Below are positions 7,906 through 16,566 of a DNA stretch of 64,000 nucleotides, piece by piece. The position numbers were made by a program, and so were the translations under genes. The first letter of the stretch is position 1; the number at the start of each line of letters is the position of its first letter. The notes beneath the pieces are model-generated. The model worked only from the letters and a program-made list of their open reading frames with translations. It made no database searches and was not told the DNA's origin. Origin of the DNA: Maritalea porphyrae. GTDB taxonomy: Bacteria > Pseudomonadota > Alphaproteobacteria > Rhizobiales > Devosiaceae. The stretch spans positions 372,001 through 436,000 of the forward strand of contig NZ_JAPWGX010000003.1 in the NCBI RefSeq assembly GCF_027213965.1, read 5' to 3'.

Positions 7906-9150
7906 ATGACACAAGACAAAACAATATTGGTGATTGGCACTTATGATACCAAGTCTGATGAATTGGACTATCTAACTAAAGCTATTCAGGGGCAGGGCGG
8001 TAAGGTGCTCACTATGGACGTGAGTGTGTTGGGTGATCCGGCGATGCCTACTGACATTTCCAAGCATCAAGTGGCGGAAGCCGCCAATTCTTCCATTGAC
8101 GAGGCCATCGATAGTGGCGATGAAAACACTGCCATGCAAATTATGGCGCGCGGATCGTCGGCGCTTTGCCAAATGCTGCATAAGGCCGGGCGTATTGATG
8201 GCATGATCGCGATGGGCGGGTCTATGGGGACTGATCTTGCGCTGGATTGCGCGCGGGCGTTGCCGCTTGGGGTGCCGAAATACATTATCTCCACCATTGC
8301 ATTTTCAACTCTGATCCCTGCTGAGCGGTTGGCAACTGATACACAAATGATTTTGTGGGCGGGTGGTCTTTATGGCCTTAATTCGGTTTGCAAAGCTTCG
8401 CTGAGCCAAGCGGCGGGTGCCGTTTTGGGCGCTGCGCGTGCGGTGGAAATGCCGACACAAAAAAAGCCAATGGTTGGCATGACCAGTCTTGGTTCGTCGT
8501 GCTTGAAATATATGAAAGTGCTCAAACCTGCGCTTGAAGAGCGTGGTTTTGAAGTGGCGATATTTCATGCGACGGGCATGGGCGGTATGGCGTTTGAGAA
8601 TTTGGCGCGGGAAGGGGCTTTTGCATGTGTGATGGATTTTGCACCGCAAGAAATGGGCAATCATATGATGGGCTCAAGCGTGAATTCGGGACCCAATCGG
8701 TTGCGCGGGGCAGCTGCTTCAAAAACGCCCGCTATTATTGCGCCCGGTTGCGTGGATTTGGTGGATTTCCCCGGCTGGCAACCGTTTCCTGATCAGTTCA
8801 GCGATCGATCTTTTCATGCTCACAATCGATTGTTGGCGTCGGCGACGTTGAATGCTGAGGAGCGTCGACAAGTTGCGCGCGAGATTGGGGCGAGGGCATC
8901 AGAGAGCAAAGCGCCTGTGCACATAATCTCGCCAAAGCAGGGTGTTGAAGAATGGGACAAGCCGGGTGAACCAGCACATGAACCGCAAAGCCATGCGGCC
9001 TTTGTTGAAGAATTAGCAAAGTCTGTGCAGCCACCCGTTGGGTTCACCGAACTTGATTGCCACATCAATGATGCTCAGTTTTGCGAAACGGCGCTAGCGA
9101 TTTTTGATGAGTGGTTGGCCCAAGGCATTGTTGTGCGAAAAGCAAACTAA
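7906..9150 (+). CDS. Tm-1-like / UPF0261 ATP-binding domain protein
   Basis: A 414-residue protein of the UPF0261 family, whose N-terminal part resembles the ATP-binding domain of tomato Tm-1. Typical sequence includes I-G-T-Y-D-T-K at the start, a glycine-rich M-G-G-S-M-G-T-D near 105-112, and F-H-A-T-G-M-G-G near 225. The family usually pairs with a phosphoenolpyruvate-hydrolase-like TIM-barrel protein; none is present here. AGGTGG precedes this ATG, nine bases after aldehyde dehydrogenase. Its reaction is unproven; steady clustering with catabolic genes points to a step in small-acid breakdown. Confidence 0.8.
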   Translation: MTQDKTILVIGTYDTKSDELDYLTKAIQGQGGKVLTMDVSVLGDPAMPTDISKHQVAEAANSSIDEAIDSGDENTAMQIMARGSSALCQMLHKAGRIDGMIAMGGSMGTDLALDCARALPLGVPKYIISTIAFSTLIPAERLATDTQMILWAGGLYGLNSVCKASLSQAAGAVLGAARAVEMPTQKKPMVGMTSLGSSCLKYMKVLKPALEERGFEVAIFHATGMGGMAFENLAREGAFACVMDFAPQEMGNHMMGSSVNSGPNRLRGAAASKTPAIIAPGCVDLVDFPGWQPFPDQFSDRSFHAHNRLLASATLNAEERRQVAREIGARASESKAPVHIISPKQGVEEWDKPGEPAHEPQSHAAFVEELAKSVQPPVGFTELDCHINDAQFCETALAIFDEWLAQGIVVRKAN

Positions 9151-9294
9151 AAAGCCTGTGCAATGATAATGGGCGAAACTAAATCAGAACTCAATGGGGT
9201 GAATGGCTGTAAATCTGCGTTTTGAGCCAAAAATGCTGTAGCTGGATTTTTTGTTGCTTGTTACCTTTGCTTCAAATGAAACAAGGGGTGACAT

Positions 9295-10302
9295 ATGCGT
9301 CGCGATTACTCTCTGCCACAGGGCACCATTCATCGCATTCAGGTTCAATCTGAAGCGCTAACATCGAACATGCTTGGCGATCATACTCTGCGTGACGTGG
9401 ACGTCTATGTGCCCCACGGACACGATGGTGTGGGCTTGCCTATCATCGTTGATTTAGCTGGATACACGGGGAGTGGCTTGAGCCGTACCAATTGGCGAGG
9501 GTTTGATGAGAATGTGCCGGCACGATTGGACCGTTTGATTGCTAGTGGTGACATGAAGCCCTGCGTTATTGTCTTTCCAGATTGCTTTACCCGACTTGGC
9601 GGCAATCAATATATCAACTCTGCGGCCATGGGGAACTGGGCGGACTTTTTGATCAAGGAAATGCTGCCCAAAATCGAAGGTCGATTTGGTTGCGGTGGCG
9701 ATGGCAAACGTGGCGTTATCGGCAAATCGTCCGGTGGATATGCGGCGATGGTCCACGGCATGCTTTATGCGGATACATGGTCTGCTATTGCTTGCCATTC
9801 AGGCGATATGGGGTTTGATGTTGCTTATCTGCCGGATATGCCCAAAGCCTTGCGTGCATTGGCAAAACATGATGGATCAGTCGAGAAGTTTGTGGGGGCA
9901 GTTGAAGAAAACCACAACCCAAGTCACGATGACATTCACGCGCTTATGATTTTGGCGATGGGGGCAACCTATGACCCTGATCCGGAAGCCTTTTGTGGGA
10001 TCAGATTACCCGTTGATCTGCACACTTGCGAACTTGATAAGTCGCGCTGGGCCAAGTGGCTTGAGTGGGACCCGCTGCATATTTTTGATCAGCATATCGA
10101 GGACTTGAAAAGCCTCAAAGGCATTTGGCTTGATTGCGGGGATGTCGATCAGTTCAATTTTGTTTATGTGGCGCGTCGGATGCAAAACAAGTTGAATGGA
10201 GCGGGAATTGATCATGTGTACGAAGAATTCCCAGATGACCATTTCTCGATTGATTATCGATATGACCGCAGTCTGCCCTATTTGGCTGACAAACTAAGCT
10301 AG
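9295..10302 (+). CDS. Alpha/beta-hydrolase, esterase D / enterochelin-esterase-like
   Basis: A 335-residue cytoplasmic hydrolase with no signal peptide. The nucleophile elbow is G-K-S-S-G-G (Ser about 145), a late D-C-G-D-V-D-Q segment could supply the acid, and D-D-H-F-S near the C-terminus supplies the histidine. It resembles putative esterases of the Esterase/YheT-like fold that act on ester or thioester substrates. GGGGTGA gives the ribosome site. The 144-bp gap from the Tm-1-like gene leaves open whether it belongs to that operon. Substrate unknown. Confidence 0.72.
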   Translation: MRRDYSLPQGTIHRIQVQSEALTSNMLGDHTLRDVDVYVPHGHDGVGLPIIVDLAGYTGSGLSRTNWRGFDENVPARLDRLIASGDMKPCVIVFPDCFTRLGGNQYINSAAMGNWADFLIKEMLPKIEGRFGCGGDGKRGVIGKSSGGYAAMVHGMLYADTWSAIACHSGDMGFDVAYLPDMPKALRALAKHDGSVEKFVGAVEENHNPSHDDIHALMILAMGATYDPDPEAFCGIRLPVDLHTCELDKSRWAKWLEWDPLHIFDQHIEDLKSLKGIWLDCGDVDQFNFVYVARRMQNKLNGAGIDHVYEEFPDDHFSIDYRYDRSLPYLADKLS

Positions 10303-10308
10303 TTTTAT

Positions 10309-10365
10309 CCGGGTAAAATATTTTACCCGGGTTTTATTGACTCCATAGTTTTACCCCGGTATTAC
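10309..10365 (+). promoter_or_regulatory. Promoter with overlapping operator repeats for DUF2239-MATE
   Basis: A perfect 22-bp palindrome (arm CCGGGTAAAAT, 10309-10330) abuts a TTGACT -35 (10337-10342). A TATTAC -10 (10360-10365) lies exactly 17 bases on. A third copy of the half-site, TTTTACCCCGG at 10349-10359, fills the spacer. Placement over the polymerase site indicates repression. The binding protein is not known; the DUF2239 product encoded just downstream is one candidate. Confidence 0.62.
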
Positions 10366-10394
10366 TCTCGCAACAAAACGCGGAGACTATTGTT

Positions 10395-10994
10395 GTGACT
10401 TATTCACCAGATTTGGAATGTGTTGCCTTTGTGGGCCATGAGTTGATCGCCAGCGGTACGTTGGCGGAAGTGGTGCACGAAGTGAAGCGGCACCATGATC
10501 AAAACCCAAATGATATGATTTTGGTTTTTGACAACCAGAAATCCAACGTCATTGAGTTGGACCTGCGCGGATCAATGGAAGACGTCTTCGGTCGAATGGC
10601 CAGCAAACAGCCGTTGGAAGAAGCCGTTGCGCCACCCAAGCGCCCTGGACGCCCCAAGCTCGGAGTTGTGAGCAAAGAGGTGACTTTGTTGCCGCGCCAT
10701 TGGGAGTGGCTGCGTGAGCAGCGGGGCGGTGCTTCTGTGACATTGCGCAAGCTGGTAGGTGAGGCGATGCATGTGGCTGACGGCGACAAAGATAAACGTG
10801 CAGGGCAGCAGACCGCATACAAACTTATGACGGCAGTAGCCGGAGACTTGCCCAATTACGAAGAGGCCATTCGGGCGCTTTTTGCAGGTGATGCAGAGCA
10901 GTTTTTTGCACAAATTGCAGATTGGCCTACCGGGTTGAAAAACCACTTAGCCCAGATTTCAAGAGATGTTTTTTTGCCACCTGCGGGTGCGTGA
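10395..10994 (+). CDS. DUF2239 family protein, possible ribbon-helix-helix regulator
   Basis: A 199-residue protein recognised as DUF2239. The centre has G-R-P-K-L-G, similar to an AT-hook, followed by E-V-T-L-L-P-R-H-W-E-W-L and G-G-A-S-V-T-L-R-K-L-V. That pattern of strand, helix and helix looks like a ribbon-helix-helix DNA-binding unit (my inference; the family has no established function). It starts at GTG with CGGAG nine bases upstream. It sits 18 bases ahead of a MATE transporter and directly behind a palindrome-rich promoter, which suits an autoregulator of an efflux operon. Confidence 0.72.
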   Translation: MTYSPDLECVAFVGHELIASGTLAEVVHEVKRHHDQNPNDMILVFDNQKSNVIELDLRGSMEDVFGRMASKQPLEEAVAPPKRPGRPKLGVVSKEVTLLPRHWEWLREQRGGASVTLRKLVGEAMHVADGDKDKRAGQQTAYKLMTAVAGDLPNYEEAIRALFAGDAEQFFAQIADWPTGLKNHLAQISRDVFLPPAGA

Positions 10995-11012
10995 CTATTA
11001 AGGAAATGATTC

Positions 11013-12404
11013 ATGACTGAATCTCAAACTGTTGAAAATAATAACTATTTGACCCAACCCATCGGTAAACTGTTTTTGACAACCGCTTTGCCTATTATCA
11101 TGATCATGGTGGTCAATGGTCTGTTTAATCTTGTTGATGCCTATTTTCTTGGCATCTTTGTTGGCTCCGCTGCTCTGACTGCCGTCACGGTTATGTTTCC
11201 GGTGCAAATGCTGATTTATTCGCTGACCACAATGATTTCAAATGGCTTTGCTTCCATTGTTGCGCGACGGCTTGGGGCGAACGACTTGCGGGGAGCGGCC
11301 GACAGTTTTGCCGTGGCCATAGTTATGGGGATCGCCGTCAGTGCTGTTTTAATGTTGGTCTTTTTGGTCTTTGGCCATCAATTGGTGGCGTGGGTTACCG
11401 ATGGTGACCCTGAGTTGACGCGCATGGCATGGACATACATGTCGATCATGATGTTTACCTCGCCACTAATTTTCATCCTCTCTGTTCAATTTGATGCTTT
11501 ACGCAGCGAAGGGAAGATGGGGTTCATGACACTGGTTTCGGTCGGTGTGACGTTGCTCAATATGGTTTTCAATTACATCTTTATCGTGATGCTTGATATG
11601 GGCGTCGCTGGTTCTGCTTGGGGTACAGTTGCTGCCCAGCTGTGCTCGCTGAGTGCAATAATGATCTATCGATTGCGCGGGTTTTCAAAGCTTGGTTTTC
11701 ACCTGCCAAATATGGCGACATTTGTGCGGGTAGCAAAAGAAAACCTGGCCTTGGGCGCGCCGCTGAGTTTGAACTATCTTTCAATCTCTTTGATCGCGGG
11801 CAGTGTTGTTGCTTTGCTCAAGATCTATGGTTCAGATGACTATACGGTGACCGTTGGGGCTTATGGCATCATCACACGGCTTATGACGTTTTCCTTCATG
11901 CCATTGCTCGGGATTTCGATGGCATTTCAGTCTATTGCTGGCAACAATTTTGGCGGCAAGTTACCCGCGCGTGTGAATGTCAGCACCAAGACGGCACTTA
12001 TTGTGGCCCTGGTTTATTGCGTAATCATTGAAGTGGTCTTTATCTCATTTGCAGGTCCAATTGCTGGCTCATTCGTCAAAGATGCGGATATGATTGCTGA
12101 GACCGCGCGCGTGTTGCCCTATGTCATGATCATGTATTTCACGGCGGGTCCTGCCATAATTCTATCCGGCTTCTTTCAGGCCATTGGTGACGCTAAACGT
12201 GCAGCAATTTTAAGCCTTTCACGCAATTACCTGATTGGTCTGCCGTTGTTGTTTACAGTGCCTCGGTTTTTGGGCGAGTCAGGTATTTGGATTGCTGCTC
12301 CAATTGGAGATATCATTATGGTTGGACTAACCATTGCGGTGCTGGCGATTGTGCAAAAGCGCAAAGGTTATCGTGGTGGCGTGTTTTTGCCGGTGCCTGC
12401 ATAA
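11013..12404 (+). CDS. MATE-family multidrug/metabolite efflux transporter
   Basis: A 463-residue inner-membrane protein with about 12 hydrophobic segments arranged as two similar halves. The opening P-I-G-K-L-F-L-T-T-A-L-P-I-I and N-L-V-D-A-Y-F-L-G, and a second-half G-I-S-M-A-F-Q-S-I-A-G-N-N-F-G, are characteristic of MATE proteins that export cationic compounds against sodium or protons. The 18-bp spacing from DUF2239 suggests one transcript. Substrate cannot be told. Confidence 0.88.
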   Translation: MTESQTVENNNYLTQPIGKLFLTTALPIIMIMVVNGLFNLVDAYFLGIFVGSAALTAVTVMFPVQMLIYSLTTMISNGFASIVARRLGANDLRGAADSFAVAIVMGIAVSAVLMLVFLVFGHQLVAWVTDGDPELTRMAWTYMSIMMFTSPLIFILSVQFDALRSEGKMGFMTLVSVGVTLLNMVFNYIFIVMLDMGVAGSAWGTVAAQLCSLSAIMIYRLRGFSKLGFHLPNMATFVRVAKENLALGAPLSLNYLSISLIAGSVVALLKIYGSDDYTVTVGAYGIITRLMTFSFMPLLGISMAFQSIAGNNFGGKLPARVNVSTKTALIVALVYCVIIEVVFISFAGPIAGSFVKDADMIAETARVLPYVMIMYFTAGPAIILSGFFQAIGDAKRAAILSLSRNYLIGLPLLFTVPRFLGESGIWIAAPIGDIIMVGLTIAVLAIVQKRKGYRGGVFLPVPA

Positions 12405-12413
12405 AAGCTTTGA

Positions 12414-12439
12414 CTTGCGCCAGATCAATTTGGCGCAAG
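12414..12439 (+). terminator. Stem-loop between MATE gene and dksA-like gene
   Basis: A 9-bp perfect stem (CTTGCGCCA with TGGCGCAAG, eight-base loop) begins ten bases after the MATE stop. It lacks a T-run, so it may slow or stabilise the transcript rather than end it. Confidence 0.4.
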
Positions 12440-12483
12440 CCCATCTCTGACACAATGTGCTCAACGATTGAAAGGGGTGTATT

Positions 12484-12798
12484 ATGCGTGATTTAGAGAT
12501 TTACCGGACCCGTTTGCAGGCTCGCAAAGCGGAGCTTGATGAGCGTTTGCACAAAATTGAAGACCGATTGGATGATACTCCAGACCCTGATGTGGAAGAA
12601 CGTGCTGTTGAGCGCGAAGATGATGAGATGCTTGAGGGGCTGGGCAATGCAGGAAAGCAAGAACTGCAAAAAATAGAGAACGCGCTCAGCCGAATGGAAA
12701 ACGGAACCTACGGCGTCTGCATTTCTTGTGGCGAAGACATCTCAGAAGCACGGTTAGATATTGTTGCTTATGCTACCAAGTGCAAACACTGTATGTAG
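12484..12798 (+). CDS. Short DksA/TraR-type C4 zinc-finger protein
   Basis: A 104-residue protein with an acidic coiled-coil first half (about 1-70) and a terminal C4 zinc site (Cys79, Cys82, Cys100, Cys103). DksA-like proteins insert the coiled coil into the RNA polymerase secondary channel and alter initiation. It is shorter than DksA proper (about 140-150) and ends one residue after the last Cys. The D-D-T-P-D-P-D tip and the E-R-E-D-D-E stretch are the likely polymerase contact. It is probably a stress-responsive paralogue rather than the main DksA. A strong terminator follows. Confidence 0.78.
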   Translation: MRDLEIYRTRLQARKAELDERLHKIEDRLDDTPDPDVEERAVEREDDEMLEGLGNAGKQELQKIENALSRMENGTYGVCISCGEDISEARLDIVAYATKCKHCM

Positions 12799-12820
12799 CG
12801 TCCCATTGTATCGGCTTAAG

Positions 12821-12850
12821 AAAAAGGCACCGTTCGCGGTGCCTTTTTTT
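12821..12850. terminator. Rho-independent terminator, shared by convergent genes
   Basis: GGCACCG-TTCG-CGGTGCC forms a 7-bp stem with a TTCG tetraloop, preceded by five A and followed by seven T. The flanking A and T tracts let it act on both strands, ending the dksA-like gene and the antiporter gene that converge here. Confidence 0.88.
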
Positions 12851-12861
12851 CGTTTAGAGAG

Positions 12862-13788
12862 CTAGTATAGATATGCGACATAACCCGCGTAGAGTGTGAG
12901 TGCGCTAATCCCAGCAATGCGACTTATCCTCCCCAGGAAAAAGATCAGCATGGCAAGTGAGAAGAAAACAGCAATCATTACTGGTATATCAAACGTTGCC
13001 ATGGTTGGGCTTATTGCAATTGGCGTAATGATGGCGGTGACGCCTAGGATTCCCAAAATATTGAAAATGTTGGATCCCAAAATGTTACCGACCGCGATAT
13101 CGGATTCTCGTTTTAATGCGGCCATTACAGAAGTTGCAAGTTCTGGCAGGCTTGTGCCCACTGCAACGATTGTCAGTCCGATAACGGCTTCTGGTATTTC
13201 AAACGACCGCGCAATGGTTGTTGAAGCGTCTACCAGCCATTCAGCCCCAATGACGAGGCTTACCAAACCGATTGCGACGAAGGCTATTTCTTTCACCAGG
13301 CCATTACTTGAAAATGGGAGTTCAACCTGCGCCTCTGTTCCTTGTTTTGCAAAGAATAGAATGTAAATCACATAGGTTGCGAGTGAACCCACCATCAAGA
13401 GACCAGCCCAACGCTCGATAATGCCAATCGCACTCAGCCCGACAAGCAGTAATCCGGCAAAGACCATCACGCCAATGTCGCGTGCGGATTTAGAAAACTC
13501 TTGTTTCAGAGGTAAGAGCAGGGCCGAAACACCAAGGATGAGCAGGATGTTTGCAATGTTTGATCCGACGACATTGCCCATTGCAATGTCTGGTGCACCC
13601 TTTAGTGCCGCGCTTAGCGAAACCAATAACTCTGGCATCGATGTTCCAAACCCCACAATTGTAAGGCCGACTACAAATGCGGGTACACGTAAGCGAACCG
13701 CCAGAGCTGCGCTGCCGCGGACGAGGCTTTCACCGCCCACAAACAGCAAGACCAAACCAGCGAATAAAAAGAGAAGAGTTAATGCCAT
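12862..13788 (-). CDS. Sodium/calcium exchanger, YrbG family (CaCA)
   Basis: A 308-residue inner-membrane antiporter with ten hydrophobic segments in two inverted halves. Both alpha-repeats are intact: G-F-G-T-S-M-P-E-L and V-V-G-S-N-I-A-N-I in the first, A-V-G-T-S-L-P-E-L and N-I-L-G-S-N-I-F-N-I in the second; the acidic residues in these repeats bind the cation. It would exchange Ca2+ for Na+ or H+. I start at M-A-L-T-L-L; ATG at 13797 and TTG at 13815 are alternatives with weaker ribosome sites. Confidence 0.85.
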   Translation of the reverse strand: MALTLLFLFAGLVLLFVGGESLVRGSAALAVRLRVPAFVVGLTIVGFGTSMPELLVSLSAALKGAPDIAMGNVVGSNIANILLILGVSALLLPLKQEFSKSARDIGVMVFAGLLLVGLSAIGIIERWAGLLMVGSLATYVIYILFFAKQGTEAQVELPFSSNGLVKEIAFVAIGLVSLVIGAEWLVDASTTIARSFEIPEAVIGLTIVAVGTSLPELATSVMAALKRESDIAVGNILGSNIFNILGILGVTAIITPIAISPTMATFDIPVMIAVFFSLAMLIFFLGRISRIAGISALTLYAGYVAYLY

Positions 13789-13815
13789 CAAGTGCATCCG
13801 ATATCGAAAGTTCAA

Positions 13816-14243
13816 ATTGCATTATTGCAACCTGCTGAAGGTGGTGGTGACCGCCTTGCGCCACAAGTGGCTGAAGACAATATTTGTGCGCCCAGAGGGT
13901 ATTCGTTTTCAAAGGCTGAGAAAACTATCTTATAGCTTTGCAACGTTGCACTTCTAGCCCCGTCCAGCGATAATGTCCTTTTGGAATACTAATTGCCCCA
14001 CGAATAAAATTTAGCCTCATATGGATTGTGCTCCGTTTCATGGTTTTGAGTGAACCTTCATTCCAAATTGGCTTCGGCACTGCTCCAATCAATCCAATTG
14101 AGCCTATTGAGCCGCGAACTATTCGGCCCTAACCCGAATAGGGCGGCTCGTTTGGTTTATCCATCGGGTCGCCCGTCAATTGGTGAGAAGGTTGACAATT
14201 GAAGTTTTGAACAAGATAGAGTCTGCTGGATACTGGAGGATCT
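13816..14243. other. Non-coding stretch upstream of nucleoside hydrolase
   Basis: No convincing gene is visible. The right part holds a long hairpin (listed separately); the left part would contain the promoter of the antiporter gene. Short open frames here have no codon pattern or ribosome site. Confidence 0.5.
14109..14149. repeat. Long imperfect hairpin before nucleoside hydrolase gene
   Basis: GAGCCGC pairs with GCGGCTC (7 bp) and, inside it, CTATTCGG pairs with CCGAATAG (8 bp) around a CCCTAAC loop, giving about 15 paired bases in 41 nt. The following GTTTGGTTTAT is only weakly T-rich. It may be a terminator relic, an RNA element controlling the hydrolase gene 95 bases downstream, or a dispersed palindromic repeat. 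Confidence 0.6.
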
Positions 14244-15194
14244 ATGTCAAACTCGTCACAAAAAATCCCAATAATTATCGATTGCGATCCCGGCCAGGAT
14301 GACGCGCTTATGTTGTTCTTGGCGCTTAATGCGCCCGAACTTGATGTACGTGGCGTAGTGGCGTGTGGCGGCAATGTGCCATTGGCACGTACAGAGTTGA
14401 ATTGTCGAATTCTTGTGGAGATGGCGGGGCGTTTGGATGTTCCTGTTTTTGCAGGATGTGATGGTCCTATGGTCGAGCAATTGTTCACCGCGGAGTATTT
14501 GCATGGCGAAACGGGGATTGATGGCATCGATTTTTTTGAGCCGACGATCAAAAAACGCGATCAGCATGGCGTTGACTTCATCATTGAAACGTTGCGTGCT
14601 GCTGATGTCGACGAAATCACGTTGGTACCAACTGGGCCTCTAACCAATATTGCAATGGCGTTGCGCAAGGCGCCTGACATTTTGCCCAAGATCAAACAAA
14701 TTGTTCTGATGGGTGGTGCGAGTTTTGAAGGGGGCAATGTGACGCCTTCTGCCGAGTTTAATATTTACGTTGATCCGCACGCAGCAGATGTGGTGATGCG
14801 TTGTGGCCGTCCCATCGTGATGTTTGGCTTGGATGTGACGCACCAAGTGATGACAGACCCCCAATTGGTGGCCGATATTCGCTCGCTCGACAATAAGGTG
14901 GCGCATGCTTCTGCCGGGATGCTTGATTTTTTTGGTCAATATGACGCGGCAAAATACAGCGCTGAGGGCGGTCCGTTGCACGACCCGTGCACAATTGCTT
15001 GGTTGCTTGAGCCATCTATTTTTGATCTAAAACCCTGTCATGTAGCCATAGAAACCACAAGCAAATTGACAAGGGGACACACAGCTGTGGACTTTTGGGG
15101 GGTGACTGAAAATACCCCGAACGTTGAATGGGCATTTAAGGCAAACAAGCAAAGATTCTTTGCATTATTGATTGAACGATTGGCGCAATATTAG
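14244..15194 (+). CDS. Inosine-uridine-preferring nucleoside hydrolase family protein
   Basis: A 316-residue cytoplasmic ribohydrolase. The calcium-binding motif D-C-D-P-G-Q-D-D-A (residues 13-21) gives the Asp cluster that holds Ca2+ and the attacking water; V-P-T-G-P-L-T-N-I, M-G-G-A and the late L-H-D-P segment complete the IunH-like active site. It cleaves the N-glycosidic bond of nucleosides for salvage. The motif has Cys where most have Thr or Val. GGAGG lies six bases before the ATG. It is monocistronic, directly before tuf. Confidence 0.87.
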   Translation: MSNSSQKIPIIIDCDPGQDDALMLFLALNAPELDVRGVVACGGNVPLARTELNCRILVEMAGRLDVPVFAGCDGPMVEQLFTAEYLHGETGIDGIDFFEPTIKKRDQHGVDFIIETLRAADVDEITLVPTGPLTNIAMALRKAPDILPKIKQIVLMGGASFEGGNVTPSAEFNIYVDPHAADVVMRCGRPIVMFGLDVTHQVMTDPQLVADIRSLDNKVAHASAGMLDFFGQYDAAKYSAEGGPLHDPCTIAWLLEPSIFDLKPCHVAIETTSKLTRGHTAVDFWGVTENTPNVEWAFKANKQRFFALLIERLAQY

Positions 15195-15225
15195 CCGGTT
15201 CTTACGTTGCATGAAATTAGGGCTT

Positions 15226-15255
15226 TTGTTGTTTGTTTTTTTCAGGTAATAGACC
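15226..15255 (+). promoter_or_regulatory. Weak promoter candidate for tuf (first copy)
   Basis: TTGTTG (15226-15231) and TAGACC (15250-15255) are spaced by 18 bases, 70 bases before the tuf start. The same TAGACCCT octamer occurs upstream of tRNA-Trp, which is the main reason to note it. Confidence 0.3.
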
Positions 15256-15324
15256 CTCGAATTTCCGGCAGGGTGTGTTCCCTTGTTTATTTGGCCGGAT
15301 GCTAAGCGAACGGAGATATGACGC

Positions 15325-16515
15325 ATGGCGAAGGAAAAGTTTGAGCGGAACAAACCGCACGTAAACATTGGAACGATTGGTCACGTTGACCACGGCAAGA
15401 CAACATTGACAGCGGCGATTACGAAAGTATTGGCTGAGGCTCAAGGTGGTGTTGCGACAGCTTTTGACGAGATTGATAAAGCTCCAGAAGAAAAAGCACG
15501 TGGTATTACGATTTCTACAGCTCACGTTGAGTATGAAACAGACAATCGTCACTATGCGCACGTTGATTGCCCAGGACACGCCGATTATGTGAAAAACATG
15601 ATCACTGGTGCGGCACAAATGGATGGTGCTATTTTGGTTGTTAACGCAGCTGATGGCCCAATGCCACAAACACGTGAGCACATTTTGTTGGCTCGCCAAG
15701 TTGGTGTGCCAGCGCTTGTTGTGTTCATGAACAAAGTTGACCAAGTTGACGACGAAGAGTTGCTTGAGTTGGTTGAAATGGAAATCCGTGAGTTGCTATC
15801 ATCTTACGAATTCCCAGGCGACGACATTCCAGTTGTTTCTGGTTCTGCTTTGGCAGCGCTTGAAGGCCGTGATGACGAAATCGGCAAGAACAAGATCCTT
15901 GAGTTGATGCAAGCTGTTGATGATTTCATCCCAACACCTGCACGTCCTATTGATCAGCCGTTCTTGATGCCAATTGAAGATGTGTTCTCAATTTCTGGCC
16001 GTGGTACAGTTGTTACCGGTCGTGTTGAGCGTGGCATTGTTAAAGTTGGCGAAGAAGTTGAGATCGTTGGCATTAAAGACACCCAGAAAACAACCGTTAC
16101 TGGTGTTGAAATGTTCCGTAAGTTGCTCGACAGCGGTGAAGCTGGCGACAACATCGGTGCTTTGATCCGTGGTGTTGACCGTGAGCAAGTTGAGCGTGGT
16201 CAAGTTCTTTGTAAGCCAGGTTCAGTAACACCGCACACCAAGTTCATTGGTGAAGCGATTATTCTGACGAAAGACGAGGGTGGTCGTCACACGCCATTCT
16301 TCAACAACTACCGTCCACAGTTCTACTTCCGTACAACTGACGTGACTGGTGTTGTGACATTGCCAGAAGGCACCGAAATGGTGATGCCTGGTGACCGCGT
16401 TGAGATGAATGTTGAATTGATCGTACCGATCGCGATGGAAGCACAACTGCGCTTCGCTATTCGTGAAGGTGGCCGTACCGTTGGTGCCGGCGTCGTTTCA
16501 AAAATCATCGAGTAG
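15325..16515 (+). CDS. tuf: Elongation factor Tu, first copy
   Basis: A 396-residue GTPase that delivers aminoacyl-tRNA to the ribosome. The G1 loop G-H-V-D-H-G-K-T is at 19-26, D-C-P-G-H at 81-85 and N-K-V-D at 136-139, followed by two beta-barrel domains. GGAG lies eight bases before the ATG. From ATG to TAG the gene reads the same as the copy at 38232, while flanks differ completely. This copy stands alone with its own terminator, in the position that in many alphaproteobacteria leads to tRNA-Trp, secE and nusG. Confidence 0.97.
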   Translation: MAKEKFERNKPHVNIGTIGHVDHGKTTLTAAITKVLAEAQGGVATAFDEIDKAPEEKARGITISTAHVEYETDNRHYAHVDCPGHADYVKNMITGAAQMDGAILVVNAADGPMPQTREHILLARQVGVPALVVFMNKVDQVDDEELLELVEMEIRELLSSYEFPGDDIPVVSGSALAALEGRDDEIGKNKILELMQAVDDFIPTPARPIDQPFLMPIEDVFSISGRGTVVTGRVERGIVKVGEEVEIVGIKDTQKTTVTGVEMFRKLLDSGEAGDNIGALIRGVDREQVERGQVLCKPGSVTPHTKFIGEAIILTKDEGGRHTPFFNNYRPQFYFRTTDVTGVVTLPEGTEMVMPGDRVEMNVELIVPIAMEAQLRFAIREGGRTVGAGVVSKIIE

Positions 16516-16541
16516 TCTTTTTTAAGACTGAGAATGCATTA

Positions 16542-16566
16542 GGGCGGCCTTCGGGTCGCCCTTTTA
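16542..16566 (+). terminator. Rho-independent terminator after tuf
   Basis: GGGCGGCC-TTCG-GGTCGCCC forms an 8-bp stem with one G-T pair and is followed by TTTTATTTT. It also overlaps the stop of the convergent gene at 16564. Confidence 0.88.

Noticed and set aside
15217-15744. A 175-codon minus-strand frame opposite tuf, repeated opposite the second tuf (38085-38651).
   Set aside because: It is antisense to a strongly conserved gene, repeats only because tuf does, and has no ribosome site.
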